From Omphiscola glabra (Eukaryota; Mollusca; Gastropoda; Lymnaeidae): a stretch of DNA of 64,000 nt. The notes beneath the pieces are model-generated. The model saw only the letters and a program-made list of their open reading frames with translations. It was not told the DNA's origin and searched no databases. The DNA lies in NCBI GenBank assembly GCA_964017045.1, contig OZ024806.1, positions 1,499,502-1,563,501 on the forward strand, in the 5' to 3' direction. This document shows positions 21,985-31,856 of the stretch, piece by piece; position 1 is the stretch's first letter, and each line of letters begins with the position of its first letter. The translations under genes and the position numbers were made by a program.

Positions 21985-22469
21985 GTAAGTTGTTTTGTCA
22001 AGAAACAGCAAATCTTTTTAATGGTAACGCTGTCTTAATGGGCAGCTAATGCTTTTTTTTGACATATCAAATCAAAAACGTCATATATTTTTGTGACATA
22101 AAATTATACAAGTCCTTTTGTTAATCATATTAAACAATAAAGTAAAATTATTATTTTTTCAATCAAATGGTAATATTTTTTTGTCATATAGAATTATACA
22201 AGTTTTTTTCTTGGCCATATTAAAGTGTAAAGGTATTATACATTTTGTACAATCAAACTATGAACGAAAACAATATTTGATCTGATAAAGTTCTTCGACC
22301 AGTTTCCATCAGAGGATTTATTTGATGCGAATAGTTTAGTTTCATAATGAAATAGGTTGATGTAAGCCATGATTGATTCCATTAGAAAACACGGTGTGAA
22401 TCGTGAGGTCAACTGTCAATGGCGATCTCTAACATTTCTACTGGGAAGTGAATATTTTTGTTTTGAAGT

Positions 22470-22985
22470 TGAAGGTACTGGCTGTATTTGGCTGGAATGG
22501 GAGTACATGTTGTTTTGAATGCAATGGGAGTACAGGCTGTTTTGGCTGGAATGGGAGTACCAGCTTTTTTGGTTGGAATGGGAGTACAGGCTTTATTTGG
22601 CAGGGGTGGGAGTAGAGTCTGTTTTGGCTGGGAGTACAGGCTGTATTTGGCTGGGATGGGAGTACAGGCTGTTTTTGCTGCGATGTGATGGGAGTACATG
22701 CTGTATTTGGCTGGGATGGGAGTACAGGCTGTATTTGGCTGGGATGGGAGTACAGGCTGTATTTGGCTGGGATGGGAGTACAGGCTGTATTTGGCTGGGA
22801 TGGGAGTACAGGCTGTATTTGGCTGGGATGGGAGTACAGTCTGTATTTGGCTGGGATGGGAGTACAGGCTGTTTTGGCTGCGATGTGATGGGAGTACAGG
22901 TTGTATTTGGCTGGGATGGGAGTACAGACTGTTTTGGCTGCGATGTGATGGGAGTACAGGCTGTATTTCACTTGGGTGAGAGTAC
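22470..22985. repeat. 28-bp minisatellite, ~18 copies
   Basis: GGGATGGGAGTACAGGCTGT plus ATTTGGCT, with interspersed variants containing GCGATGTGATGGGAG. It lies in the intron between exons E and F. Long open frames on both strands are artefacts of the array. Confidence 0.95.
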
Positions 22986-23014
22986 AAATGCTTGTTTCAC
23001 TAGAGTTGTTATGT

Positions 23015-23160
23015 AAAGTGTTTTTTATTTCGTTCCAGAGAGTGTAGTACGAATTGTTTGTTATTTTGTACCAGAGAGTATGGTGAAACTTGTTTGTTAT
23101 TTTGTTCCAGAGAGTATGGTGAGACTTGTTTGTTATTTTGTTCCAGAGAGTTTGGTGAGA
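23015..23160 (+). repeat. 36-bp repeat carrying an intron-exon boundary, 4 copies
   Basis: The unit TTTGTTATTTTGTTCCAG followed by AGAGTATGGTGAGACTTG recurs every 36 bp (acceptors end at 23038, 23074, 23110 and 23146). Its first half is the polypyrimidine tract and AG of PREP exon F; its second half is the first 18 coding bases (EYGET). The last copy continues into the real exon. Confidence 0.93.
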
Positions 23161-23262
23161 CTTGGCACAAAGCTCGATCCCTGGATAAAAACTAAACTGT
23201 TTTGATGATTTCATATTCGCTGCTGAGTTCCTCATCCAAGAGTGTTACACCAGTAACAAGAA
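23147..23262 (+). pseudogene. PREP: PREP exon F remnant
   Basis: Joins exon E in phase (GG|A) to give RGEGEFGETWHK, matching RGGGEYGETWHK. Two extra A bases in the run at 23187 shift the frame; the match continues as KLNCFDDFIFAAEFLIQECY then TSNKK. It ends at AACAAGAA|GTGAGT. The exon's last 19-20 bases and donor also form the unit of the array that follows. Confidence 0.92.
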
Positions 23263-24163
23263 GTGAGTGCATGTTACACTAGTAACAAGAAGTGAGTACA
23301 TGTTACACCAGTAACAAGAGGTGAGTACATGTTACACCAGTAACAGTAAGTGAGTACATTTTACACCACTAACAAGAAGTGAGTACATGTTACACCAGTA
23401 ACAATAAGTGAGTACATGTTACACCAGTAACAAGACGTGAGTACATGTTACACCAGTAACAAGACGTGAGTACATGTTACACCAGTAACAAGAAATGGGT
23501 ACATGTTACATCAGTAGCAAGAAGTGAGTACATGTTACACCAGTAACAAGAAATGAGTACATGATACACCAGTAACAATAAGTGAGTACATTTTACACCA
23601 GTAACAAGAAGTGAGTACATGTTACACCAGTAACAAGAAGTGAGTACATGTTACACCAGTAACAATAAGTGAGTACATGTTACACCAGTAACAAGACGTG
23701 AGTACATGTTACACCAGTAACAAGAAATGGGTACATGTTACACCAGTAACAAGAAATGAGTACATGTTACACAAGTAACACGAAGTGAGTACATGTTAAA
23801 CCTGTAATAAGAAGTGAGTGCATGTTACACCAGTAACAGGAAATGAGTACATGTTACACCAGTAACAAGAAGTGAGTACATGTTACACCAGTAACAAGAA
23901 GTGAGTACATGTTACACCAGTAACAAGAAGTCGTACATGTTACATCAGAAACAAGAAGTCAGTACATGTTACACCAGTAACAAGAAGTGAGTACATGTTA
24001 CACCAGTAACAAAAAGTGAGTACATGTTACACCAGTAAGAAAATGTGAGTACATGTTACACCAGTAACAAGAAGTGAGTACATGTTACACCAGTAACAAG
24101 AAGTGAGTACATGTTACACCACTAAAAAGAAGTGAGTACATGTTACACCAGTAACAAGAAGTG
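23243..24163 (+). repeat. 29-bp minisatellite bearing a 5' splice site, ~32 copies
   Basis: TGTTACACCAGTAACAAGAA plus GTGAGTACA. The first 20 bases are the 3' end of PREP exon F and the rest is its donor GTGAGT. Most copies keep GTGAGT. The array starts within the exon, so the exon-intron junction itself was amplified. Confidence 0.95.
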
Positions 24164-24211
24164 AATAAAATGTAATAATGCCAGTTAATTAAGTTTGATT
24201 TTACCAAGCAC

Positions 24212-24751
24212 GTCTCCCCAGCACGCACATCTAATTAATGCAGTCCCAGCCATGTTTTGAGAATTTCTCCCCAGCATACACATCTAATTAATGCAGTCCC
24301 AGGCCATGTTTTGAGAATGTCTCCCCAGCATACACATCTAATTAATGCAGTCCCAGGCCATGTTTTGAGAATGTCTCCACAGCATACACATCTAATTAAT
24401 GCAGTCCCAGGCCATGTTTTGAGAATGTCTCCCCAGCATACACATCTAATTAATGCAGTCCCAGGCCATGTTTTGAGAATGTCTCCCCAGCATACACATC
24501 TAATTAATGCAGTCCCAGGCCATGTTTTGAGAATGTCTCCCCAGCATACACATCTAATTAATGCAGTCCCAGGCCATGTTTTGAGAATGTCTCCCCAGCA
24601 TACACATCTAATTAATGCAGTCCCAGGCCATGTTTTGAGAATGTCTCCCCAGCAGGCACATCTAATTAATGCAGTCCCAGGCCATGTTTTGAGAATGTCT
24701 CCCCAGCATACACATCCAATTAATGCAGACCCAGGCCATGCAGTTAGAATG
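24212..24751. repeat. 54-bp minisatellite, 10 copies
   Basis: GTCTCCCCAGCATACACATC continues with TAATTAATGCAGTCCCAGGC and CATGTTTTGAGAAT. Copies are nearly identical. Open frames of over 170 codons on both strands result from the multiple-of-three unit. Confidence 0.97.
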
Positions 24752-24819
24752 TCAGACAAGCGCATTTATAAATGAATATTTTATGGTGAACTAGGGCGGT
24801 TTCCTGGGGGTACAGATGA

Positions 24820-24945
24820 CATGCTTTATGACACACGTGAAGCATCTTTGAAAGCATTTCACATTGACCTGCCATGAGGCTGACAGAACACATGTTTGAA
24901 AGCATTTTACATTGACCCACCATTAGGCTAACAGAACACAAGAGA
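24820..24945. repeat. ~55-bp diverged duplication
   Basis: GAAAGCATTTCACATTGACC and its neighbour GAGGCTGACAGAACACA recur once about 50 bp downstream. The next 100 bp (24960-25055) holds weak ~36-bp repeats with CCTGGAGTGACCCCATCCA. Confidence 0.65.
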
Positions 24946-25267
24946 CACGCCAGGAAAGCTCAAGTTATCTCTGCATCTGGGGTTGCCCCATCCACCCCTG
25001 TACCTGGAGTGACCCCATCCATCCCATGAACCTGGAGTTCACCCTCTGCTCCTTCTTCACCAGAGCTTTTTGTGCTAGAATTGGCCTGATAAGCCATCAT
25101 CAGACAGATTCAGACCCGGCAGCATACCTGTGTTTAGAATGGTCATGGTCAATTTTGGATAGATGAACTATAAATAGACCAATTTAACGATGTTTATCAG
25201 ATGGGTCCAAAAATAAAAATCTAAGCAAAGATGAAAAATGTAATTGTTTTTTTTAATTTTTCGAATT

Positions 25268-25692
25268 GGTGGGTCTAATGGAGGTCTCCTGGTGGGTCTA
25301 TTGGTGGGTCTAATGGAGGTCTCCTGGTGGGTCTAATGGTGGGTCTAATGGAGGTCTTGTGTGGGTCTATTGGTGGGTCTAGTGGAGGTCTCCTGGTGGG
25401 TCTAATGGTGGGTCTAATGGAGGTCTTGTGTGGGTCTAATGGTGGGTCTAGTGGAGGTCTCCTGGTGGGTTTAATGTTTCTAATGGAGGTCACCTGCTGG
25501 GTCTAAAGGTGGGTCTAATGGAGATCTCCTAGTGGATCTAATTGTGGGTCTAATGGAGATCTCCTGTTGGCTCTAAAGGTTGGTTTAATGGAGGTCTCCT
25601 GGTGGGTCTAATGGAGGTCTCGTGTGGGTCTAAGGGTGGGTCTAATGGAGGTTTCCTGGTGGGTCTAATGGTGGGTCTAATGGAGGTCTCCA
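25268..25692 (+). repeat. 35-bp minisatellite built from the PREP catalytic-Ser codons
   Basis: The unit is a 12-bp block GGTGGGTCTAAT followed by the 23-bp block GGTGGGTCTAATGGAGGTCT+CCT; about 12 units with variants. GGT GGG TCT AAT GGA GGT CTC encodes GGSNGGL, the nucleophile motif of prolyl oligopeptidases. The last copy continues directly into exon G. The 35-bp period is not a multiple of three, so the array cannot be translated as repeats of the motif. Confidence 0.92.
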
Positions 25693-25752
25693 GGTGGGTG
25701 CGTGCCTGAACCAACGACCCGACTTATTCGACAGAGGCATAGCTCAAGTGAG
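25670..25752 (+). pseudogene. PREP: PREP exon G remnant with catalytic serine
   Basis: Encodes [20 protein letters not shown] then DRGIAQV without gaps against [20 protein letters not shown] of the family. The catalytic Ser codon is TCT at 25676-25678 (Ser554 in human numbering). It ends at GTGAG|GTAAGA, a strong donor. The exon's 5' boundary and the preceding KRLTI segment cannot be found; the array replaces them. Confidence 0.93.
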
Positions 25753-25759
25753 GTAAGAG

Positions 25760-26015
25760 ATACTTTAACAAAATATCACCAGTCCAAAATATCATATTTC
25801 CCCCTAAAAATATCATATGTCACCACAAAAAATACTATATGACACCACACCAAAATAGATGACACCGCACCAAAATATATGACACTACACCAAAATATAT
25901 GACTCACACCTAGTGTCATATGACATCACACAAAAATGTCATATGACTCCACACAAAAATGTCCTATGACACCACAACAAAATACCATATGTCACCACAC
26001 CGAAATACCATAGTC
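25760..26015. repeat. ~25-30 bp diverged repeat
   Basis: About nine copies around AAAATATCATATGACACCACAC with indels, directly after the exon G donor. Confidence 0.75.
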
Positions 26016-26161
26016 CGTACAAAATTTAGGAAATGGTTTGTCTCTAACTATGCTTGTCTTTCCCAAAATATTACTGTAGTTGATGGCAATTTAATAGAGT
26101 AGAAAATTATGAGGTGCCTGCGTTATAATCATAAAGCGTTATGAAAAGATTTTTATTGGTA

Positions 26162-27355
26162 GCGGGCTTGAACATTGGTGGGTGAGCGGGCTTGACGATT
26201 GGTGGGTGAGCGGGCTTGACCATTGGTGGGTGAGCGGGCTTGACCATTGGTGAGTAAGCGGGCTTCACCATTGGTGGGTCAGCGGGCTTGACCATTGGTG
26301 GGTGAGCGGGCTTGACCATTGGTGGGTGAGCCGGCTGGACCATTGGTGGGTGAGCGGGCTTGACCATTGGTGGATGCGTGGGCTTGACGATTGGTGGGTG
26401 AGCTGGCTTGACCATTGGTGGGTGAGCGGGCTTGACCATTGGTGGGTGAGCGGGCTTGACCATTGGTGGGTGAGTGGGCTTGACCATTGGTGGGTGAGCG
26501 GGCTTGACCATTGGTGAGTAAGCGGGCTTCACCATTGGTGGGTGAGCGGGCTTGACCATTGGTGGGTGAGCGGGCTTGACCATTGGTGAGTAAGCGGGCT
26601 TCACCATTGGTGGGTAGCGGGCTTGGACATTTGTGGGTGAGCGGGCTTGACGATTGGTGGGTGAGCGGGCTTGACCATTGGTGAGTAAGCGGGCTTCATC
26701 ATTGGTGGGTGAGCGGGCTTGACCATTGGTGGGTGAGCGGGCTTGACCATTGGTGGGTGAGCGGGCTGGACCATTGGTGGGTGAGCGGGCTTGACCATTG
26801 TTGGATGCGTGGGCTTGACGATTGGTGGGTGAGCGGGCTTGACCATTGGTGGGTGAGCGGGCTTGACCATTGGTGGGTGAGCGGGCTTGACCATTGGTGG
26901 GTGAGCTGGCTTGACCATTGGTGGGTGAGTGGGCTTGACCATTGGTGGGTGAGCGGGCTTGACCATTGGTGGGTGAGCGGGCTTGACCATTGGTGAGTAA
27001 GCGGGCTTCACCATTGGTGGGTAGCGGGCTTGAACATTTGTGGGTGAGCGGGCTTGACGATTGGTGGGTGAGCGGGCTTGACCATTGGTGGGTGAGCGGG
27101 CTTGACCATTGGTGAGTAAGCGGGCTTCATCATTGGTGGGTGAGCGGGCTTGACCATTGGTTAGTGAGCGGGCTTGACCATTGGTGGGTGAGCTGGCTTG
27201 ACCATTGGTGGGTGAGCGGGTTTGACCATTGGTGAGTAAGCGGGCTTGACCATTGGTGGGTGAGCGGGCTTGACCATTGGTGGGTAAGCGGGCTTGACCA
27301 TTGGTGGGTGAGCGGGCTGGACCATTGGTGGGTGAGCGGGCTTGACCATTGGTCA
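26162..27355. repeat. 24-bp minisatellite, ~50 copies
   Basis: GCGGGCTTGACCATTGGTGG plus GTGA over 1.2 kb. Rare variants recur in order: TGGATGCGTGGG at about 26369 and 26802, and ATTTGTGGGTGA near 26630 and 27038. Blocks of roughly 410-430 bp were therefore duplicated. The minus-strand frame MVKPAHPP is open for over 160 codons only because the unit is 24 bp. Confidence 0.96.
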
Positions 27356-28124
27356 GCATCTATTTTTTTTGTAACCTTATAAACGTTGTTGAGGGAACAT
27401 TGCAGGGATATTTGTTATTCAATGTCAAAGAATGCAATAAATAGTCCATTGGGTTTGTTATGCATTTTGGCATAATTCAAGGTCACTTATTTTTAAGGCT
27501 TTTTAGAGGTCAGAAAGTACTCCCCAAAAATTGATATAAAGTGACAGAACTCTGTAAACTATCAATGGAAGACGCCATTTAAATGGCGACTTGAGCAAGA
27601 AATGTGAAACGTATTCTAATCAGTTGGTATAAAGACCAGCCTACCAGCCTCTGTGCTTTTAGAATTGAGCCTGTGGATCGGTGTTTCATCTTTTCATCAT
27701 AAAACTTAGGGCCGATAGATCGGCCATTTCTTCTCAGGAGAGTTAACGTTAAGTTTCAGTTTTATCTAATGTACAAACAGGTTGCCAAAAAATGTTATGA
27801 TTCTTGAATTTTAAGAAAATTTCTTTGCAAAACTGGACAAATAAATATTAAAATAATGACATGGACATATTAAAATTATAACATTGACATATTAAAATAA
27901 TAAATTTGACAAATTAAAAAAATAACATGGACATATTAAAATAATAGCATGTACATATTAAAATAATAACGACGGTAGAGAGGTACCGACAAATGGACAG
28001 AAGGTAACCCTGTTTTCAAAAATAAGACAGATGGGTGATACAGAAAATGGGACGGTCAATGATCTAGAAGAAAACCTCACCATACCCAAAACAGGTTAAA
28101 AGTGCGGTCGATCCCAGTACGTTG
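27356..28124. other. Non-coding stretch with two short palindromes
   Basis: CGCCATTTAAATGGCG (27573-27588) is a perfect 16-bp palindrome, and GGCCGATAGATCGGCC at about 27710-27725 is nearly one. Five copies of a ~28-bp unit ATGGACATATTAAAATAATA lie at 27845-27968. No gene recognised. Confidence 0.6.
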
Positions 28125-29145
28125 ACCACACGAAAGCGTTATCCTATCTGAAACTCGTCTGACTTTGGCAAACACTGCAGTCACACAAAGTCAACAGAAC
28201 GCAGGAATAGAAGAATCGATCCATACCTTCGACACCTACTTGATCCAAATGATAAAAGTCTTAATGGGCGGCCCATGCTTCACCACGAAACATCGTATTA
28301 GCAATGGCACATTCATACATAACCCAGGAGAGGTACTTCATTCGATGTGTTGTCAGGGCCAAGTGGAAAGAATAGGACCAGCTCTGACGGATAACTAGAA
28401 ACAACACTGACCGCCATTAAAAGAGTACGCCTACGACTAGCAAAAACAATAATCTCCTTGTACATTGTTGTCTTCACTGGCTCAGGCTTGCTGTAGAAAA
28501 CTTGGGAAAATGCTTGAAGCAGATCACAGTTATGAAAGCTATTATGGAGACAGTAGCTGGCATACACGCAAAAGATGGTAAGGTCTTTGTACAGTTTATC
28601 TCTTGCAGCAGACGAAAGTTACTATTGTTTTTGCCGAAGTTGGTCAATGCCCATAATGTAATAACCCAAGCTGAAAGATTTTAAATTTTGCGCGTTAAAT
28701 AGTTCTAATTTAAAATATTGGTAAGAATTGCTATGAATATGCTGATAATGAATATAAATAATTTAATCAAAGAACATTTTTATTTGTTGTCATCAATAAC
28801 TAATCAAACCTTAATGTTCGGAAAACGCTTCATTGAGAAACGCTTTGATGGTGGGCAGAAAAAAAACCTAAAAGTTTCTCTCATGGATTTTGACCTTGAT
28901 TCGCGGGATACACCTGCTATGTACTGTGCAAGGTGGTGTTGTGGACTCTATGTCGGAGCAAAATCCTCAGTAAATAAGCACACATCTTACGCCTAAAGTA
29001 GGAGCACGGCAAGGAAAAGCAGAATCCACATAAATTCCACTAGGACCTCCAAAACAACGTGTGTACCATTTGCGGGAAAGCTTTCGTGGTACAATCAGGA
29101 CTGAAAGGCAACCTGCGCACACACCGTGAACTCTAGCCCTGGTCA
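28125..29145 (+). pseudogene. Degraded LINE: endonuclease piece and zinc-finger tail
   Basis: The 5' part keeps ILSETRLT-like sequence near 28135 and RLRLAKTIISLY near 28428, typical of the apurinic endonuclease of non-LTR elements. Most of the reverse transcriptase is missing. The 3' part (about 28850-29140) shows LKVSLMDFDL, then a tract ending GAKSSVNKHTS, and after a frame change CTICGKAFVVQSGLKGNLRT followed by H. That is a C-x2-C finger of the kind found at the C-terminus of many animal non-LTR polyproteins. Frameshifts and stops occur throughout. The clade is not assigned; an RTE-like element is a guess. Confidence 0.75.
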
Positions 29146-29590
29146 TCTTCGAATATGAAGGATGAATAACAACATACAGATATATAATTAAAATTATTGA
29201 ACAATGGAATGACAATATTAGTATAGATGTATAATAAAATCAATAACAAGTGTGTATAATATTAAATTGTATTTTCTACAATTTCAAATTTAGATATGAA
29301 AATAAATAAAACAATATTGAGATATTCATTCCATTATTATTGAGTGGTATTTTTTCTATTTTCTCATGTTAATTATAATCACATATTTTTATTTAACAAA
29401 CTTATATGTTAAGTACGAAAAATTGTAACGAAAGAAAAGTTTTGTTAATTTGTAATATTCTGAAAGACAAGTTTAACATTTAGCCGAAACATCGACGAAT
29501 GCGTTCTATCTTTTGTAAAGCATAAACAAAGTGATATCTTGTTCAATATATATTTAATTTATTTTAATTCAAATATATTTATTTATTTAG
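29146..29590. other. AT-rich stretch, no gene recognised
   Basis: Contains GCCGAAACATCGACGAATGC near 29483, resembling the tails of some retroelements. No other structure seen. Confidence 0.4.
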
Positions 29591-29960
29591 GCGTGCAGTG
29601 TGGCCGAGTGGTCTAAACTGAGCAAATCTCCAGTAAATGGTCTGGAGTTTAATCCTCAACAAAGCCCAGCCAAGAAAAAACATCACCAGCAACCCGGAGA
29701 TGGAGTCCCGTAGGCGGATAACATTGTTTCAATGAAACAATCCGACAACTCCTTCGACGCCACTGGTGCCAAGCAGTATCATGCACCTGATGTTATACCC
29801 CTGGGTTTATCCAGCGGCGTGGAGAGGGGCGATTTGCTGTTGAGAACCATCTTATAATCCTAGAGCAATAATCCCATTCCTTGTGGAATTCGTCCTGCGA
29901 AGTCCACACCATCGTCACATTGGTACAGGCGGATGCCAGCAAAAACAAAATAATTCACAT
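29591..29960 (+). mobile_element. tRNA-derived SINE
   Basis: The head GTGTGGCCGAGTGGTCTAAA contains a Pol III A-box (TGGCCGAGTGG, 29601-29611), and a B-box-like GAGTTTAATCC ends near 29655. It has the pattern of a tRNA-Leu/Ser-type head. The body (CCCGGAGATGGAGTCCCG, TAGGCGGATAACATTG) is shared with the copies at 47551 and 53565. It ends in an A-rich tail near AGCAAAAACAAAATAA. Confidence 0.85.
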
Positions 29961-30371
29961 GGCTTGAACACAGTTCCTCATAAATTATCCTTAACGGTTA
30001 AAATTGGGAGAAGGAACTTAATGTGTAAAATTACCATGCTGATGCTGTAGTGCTGAACATATTGTTTACAATGTTTAGCTTTGATACTTATTTTTAGGAA
30101 TCAACTTACCTTAAATATTGTTTTTAGTAACTGACGTACGGATATTTAGGTTATTTCCATACTACTTGAATTTTGATTGCACACCAGGTACTAATGTAAA
30201 AATTCTTCTATTTAATTTTTTTTGTTAGTAATGAAAATTGTGAACTCAATCTTTACAATCATGATAAAAATGTAATGTAATAAGTTGGCAGACTACATAA
30301 AAAAGGAACTTGTTGAGATTTGTAAACCTTTGTCATGAATTACCGCAGTAACATACATCAAATTAATTAGA
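29961..30371. other. AT-rich stretch, no gene recognised
   Basis: Nothing beyond A+T-rich sequence seen. Confidence 0.4.
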
Positions 30372-30473
30372 GATGAAGCGTGTTTTTTAAATGAACTTTA
30401 TTTGTATTATTATTTTAAAAATATGTAAGAATAATAATAATAATAAAGTTCATTTGAAAAATCACGCTTCATC
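30372..30473. repeat. Inverted repeat with ~43-bp arms and 15-bp loop
   Basis: GATGAAGCGTGTTTTTTAAA begins the left arm and its complement ends the right arm (TTGAAAAATCACGCTTCATC). Each arm includes a (TAT/ATA)n tract facing the loop. Flanking GAAGCGCGGTAC suggests LINE 3'-tail sequences in opposite orientation. Confidence 0.85.
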
Positions 30474-31559
30474 CCCAAAGGCTTGAAGCGCGGTACAAAA
30501 ATAAAGCTGGGAGATAATAACTAGCTGGAAAAGATGGTAGACAACTTCACCCATCCAATCTTTGAGCTTTAAGATTGTTCAATTCAATGGCGCAAAATTT
30601 TCCAAATGCAATATGAAATAGTGCGTCAAATAAATTATGAAATAGATAGTTAAAATAAAGAAATTCAAAATACAATGATTTAAAATAAAATTATTTCATA
30701 AAATTTCTGTGCATAGACTCAATGAAAGATCAATACAATAAATCACTTATAACAATGTAAAAGATAAACACTTATGAGAATACAGCTTCAAATGGTCGTA
30801 TTATAATTTCATAACAATGTCAAAAATCAATGAAGAAGATTCTAAACAACATATGAATAAGTTCATCATTCTTATCTCTCAGATCTGCTCTTATCGTGCG
30901 ATATGTTTAAAAACATACAGATCCAGAAAGATTGAATAAGTTAGTGGTTCGATTTATCAAAGTTTATATAATAAAAAAAATAAATCTAATGATTGCTGTA
31001 AATGTCAACAAAACAATTGTTTTTTTTTTTTAAATTCACAACAAACAACACATCTAAAAATATCAGGTTACAAACTTTAATTGAACTTATAATCTTAACT
31101 TGTGACTTTTAAAAACGATTTTCTTGTAAACTAACATTTACATGTAAAAATAAAAATTATCTAAACAAAATCGACAAACATTTTAGTTCTAGAAACTTTT
31201 CAATTTGTTCAACCGTGTAAAAATAGTGTAAAATTTTAAAATTGTTATCTTTGTGTCATTCATGGTACAGATACATTTGTTAATAGAAAAATGTGGATTC
31301 AAAATTAAATTATTTAAACATATGAAAACTTAATTTGAATTATGATTTACAATATTTCTTTTAAAAAAATGTAGAAAACAGTCATTATTAAGAATAATAA
31401 ATTTTACAAAAAATTCAGCAGTTACATAATGGATTACAAATCTGCATGATTTTGTTGTAGCTGATAAAGAAATACTAAAGCCGAAATGCGGTCAGAAAGC
31501 TGGGTCTACAAAACAAAGCAGTTTTTCTTGTTACACAAGTTCGTTCAAAGCTGGAAGCA
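30474..31559. other. AT-rich stretch, no gene recognised
   Basis: More than 1 kb of A+T-rich sequence without open frames, arrays or transposon ends. Confidence 0.45.
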
Positions 31560-31856
31560 ATCAACTTGTTATTAATAATATCTTTTCCCCTTTGTGGTTG
31601 GTCAACTTGTTATTGATAAAATCGTTTCCCCTAGGTGGTCGGTCAACTTGTTATTGATAAGATCTTTTCCCCTAGGTGGTTGGTCAACTTGTTATTGATA
31701 AGATCTTTTCCTCTAGGTGGTTTGTCAACTTGTTATTAATAAGATATTTCCCCTAGGTGGTTGGTCAACTTGTTATTGATAAGATCTTTTCCCCTAGGTG
31801 GTTGGTCAACTTGTTATTGATAAGATCTTTTCCCCTAGGTGGTTGGTCAACTTGGC
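31560..31856. repeat. 41-bp minisatellite, ~7 copies
   Basis: GTCAACTTGTTATTGATAAG plus ATCTTTTCCCCTAGGTGGTT+G at 41-bp spacing. Confidence 0.95.

Larger units (their letters stand above)
18747..25752 (+). pseudogene. PREP: Prolyl endopeptidase gene remnant (7 exon pieces)
   Basis: Prolyl oligopeptidases (family S9) are cytosolic serine peptidases, normally about 710 residues, that cut short peptides after proline. Seven separated segments match, in order, the late beta-propeller and early alpha/beta-hydrolase part of the family: [61 protein letters not shown] with AVANIRG, GETWHK with NCFDDF, and GGSNGGL with LNQRPDLF. Junctions keep consensus-like splice sites, so this is an unprocessed copy with introns. 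The frame is broken: 2-nt insertions at 18762 and 23187, a frameshift in exon C, TAA for a Tyr codon at 21468, an 80-bp exon duplication and a net 4-nt loss near 21950. Exons for the N-terminus and for the Asp and His of the triad were not found. The introns are mostly minisatellites. A functional gene with assembly errors is the alternative, considered less likely given the variety of lesions. Confidence 0.88.

Noticed and set aside
22409..23235. Long minus-strand open frames (192 and 265 codons) with CTPIPAKYSLYS-like repeats
   Set aside because: Read-through of the 28-bp array and of the 36-bp splice-acceptor repeats antisense to PREP; no start context, domain or splice support.
24235..24775. 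172-176 codon frames in the 54-bp array as a possible PREP exon repeat
   Set aside because: No match to PREP could be found; the weak AYTSN similarity to the exon following YTSPK is too short to count.
26162..27355. Derivation of the 24-bp array from the PREP LTINGG segment
   Set aside because: TTGACCATTGGTGGG encodes LTIGG, but the array lies downstream of exon G in the next intron and the match is only five residues; it could be coincidence.
26107..27359. Pro-rich MVKPAHPP protein on the minus strand (166 and 252 codons), looking like a structural repeat protein
   Set aside because: The 24-bp array gives open frames on both strands. The frame is interrupted where the array has odd-length units, and no signal peptide or splice sites flank it.
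29591..29665. A functional tRNA-Leu/Ser gene
   Set aside because: The A- and B-boxes are present but the sequence does not fold into a convincing cloverleaf, and it continues into a body shared with two other copies, so it is a SINE head.
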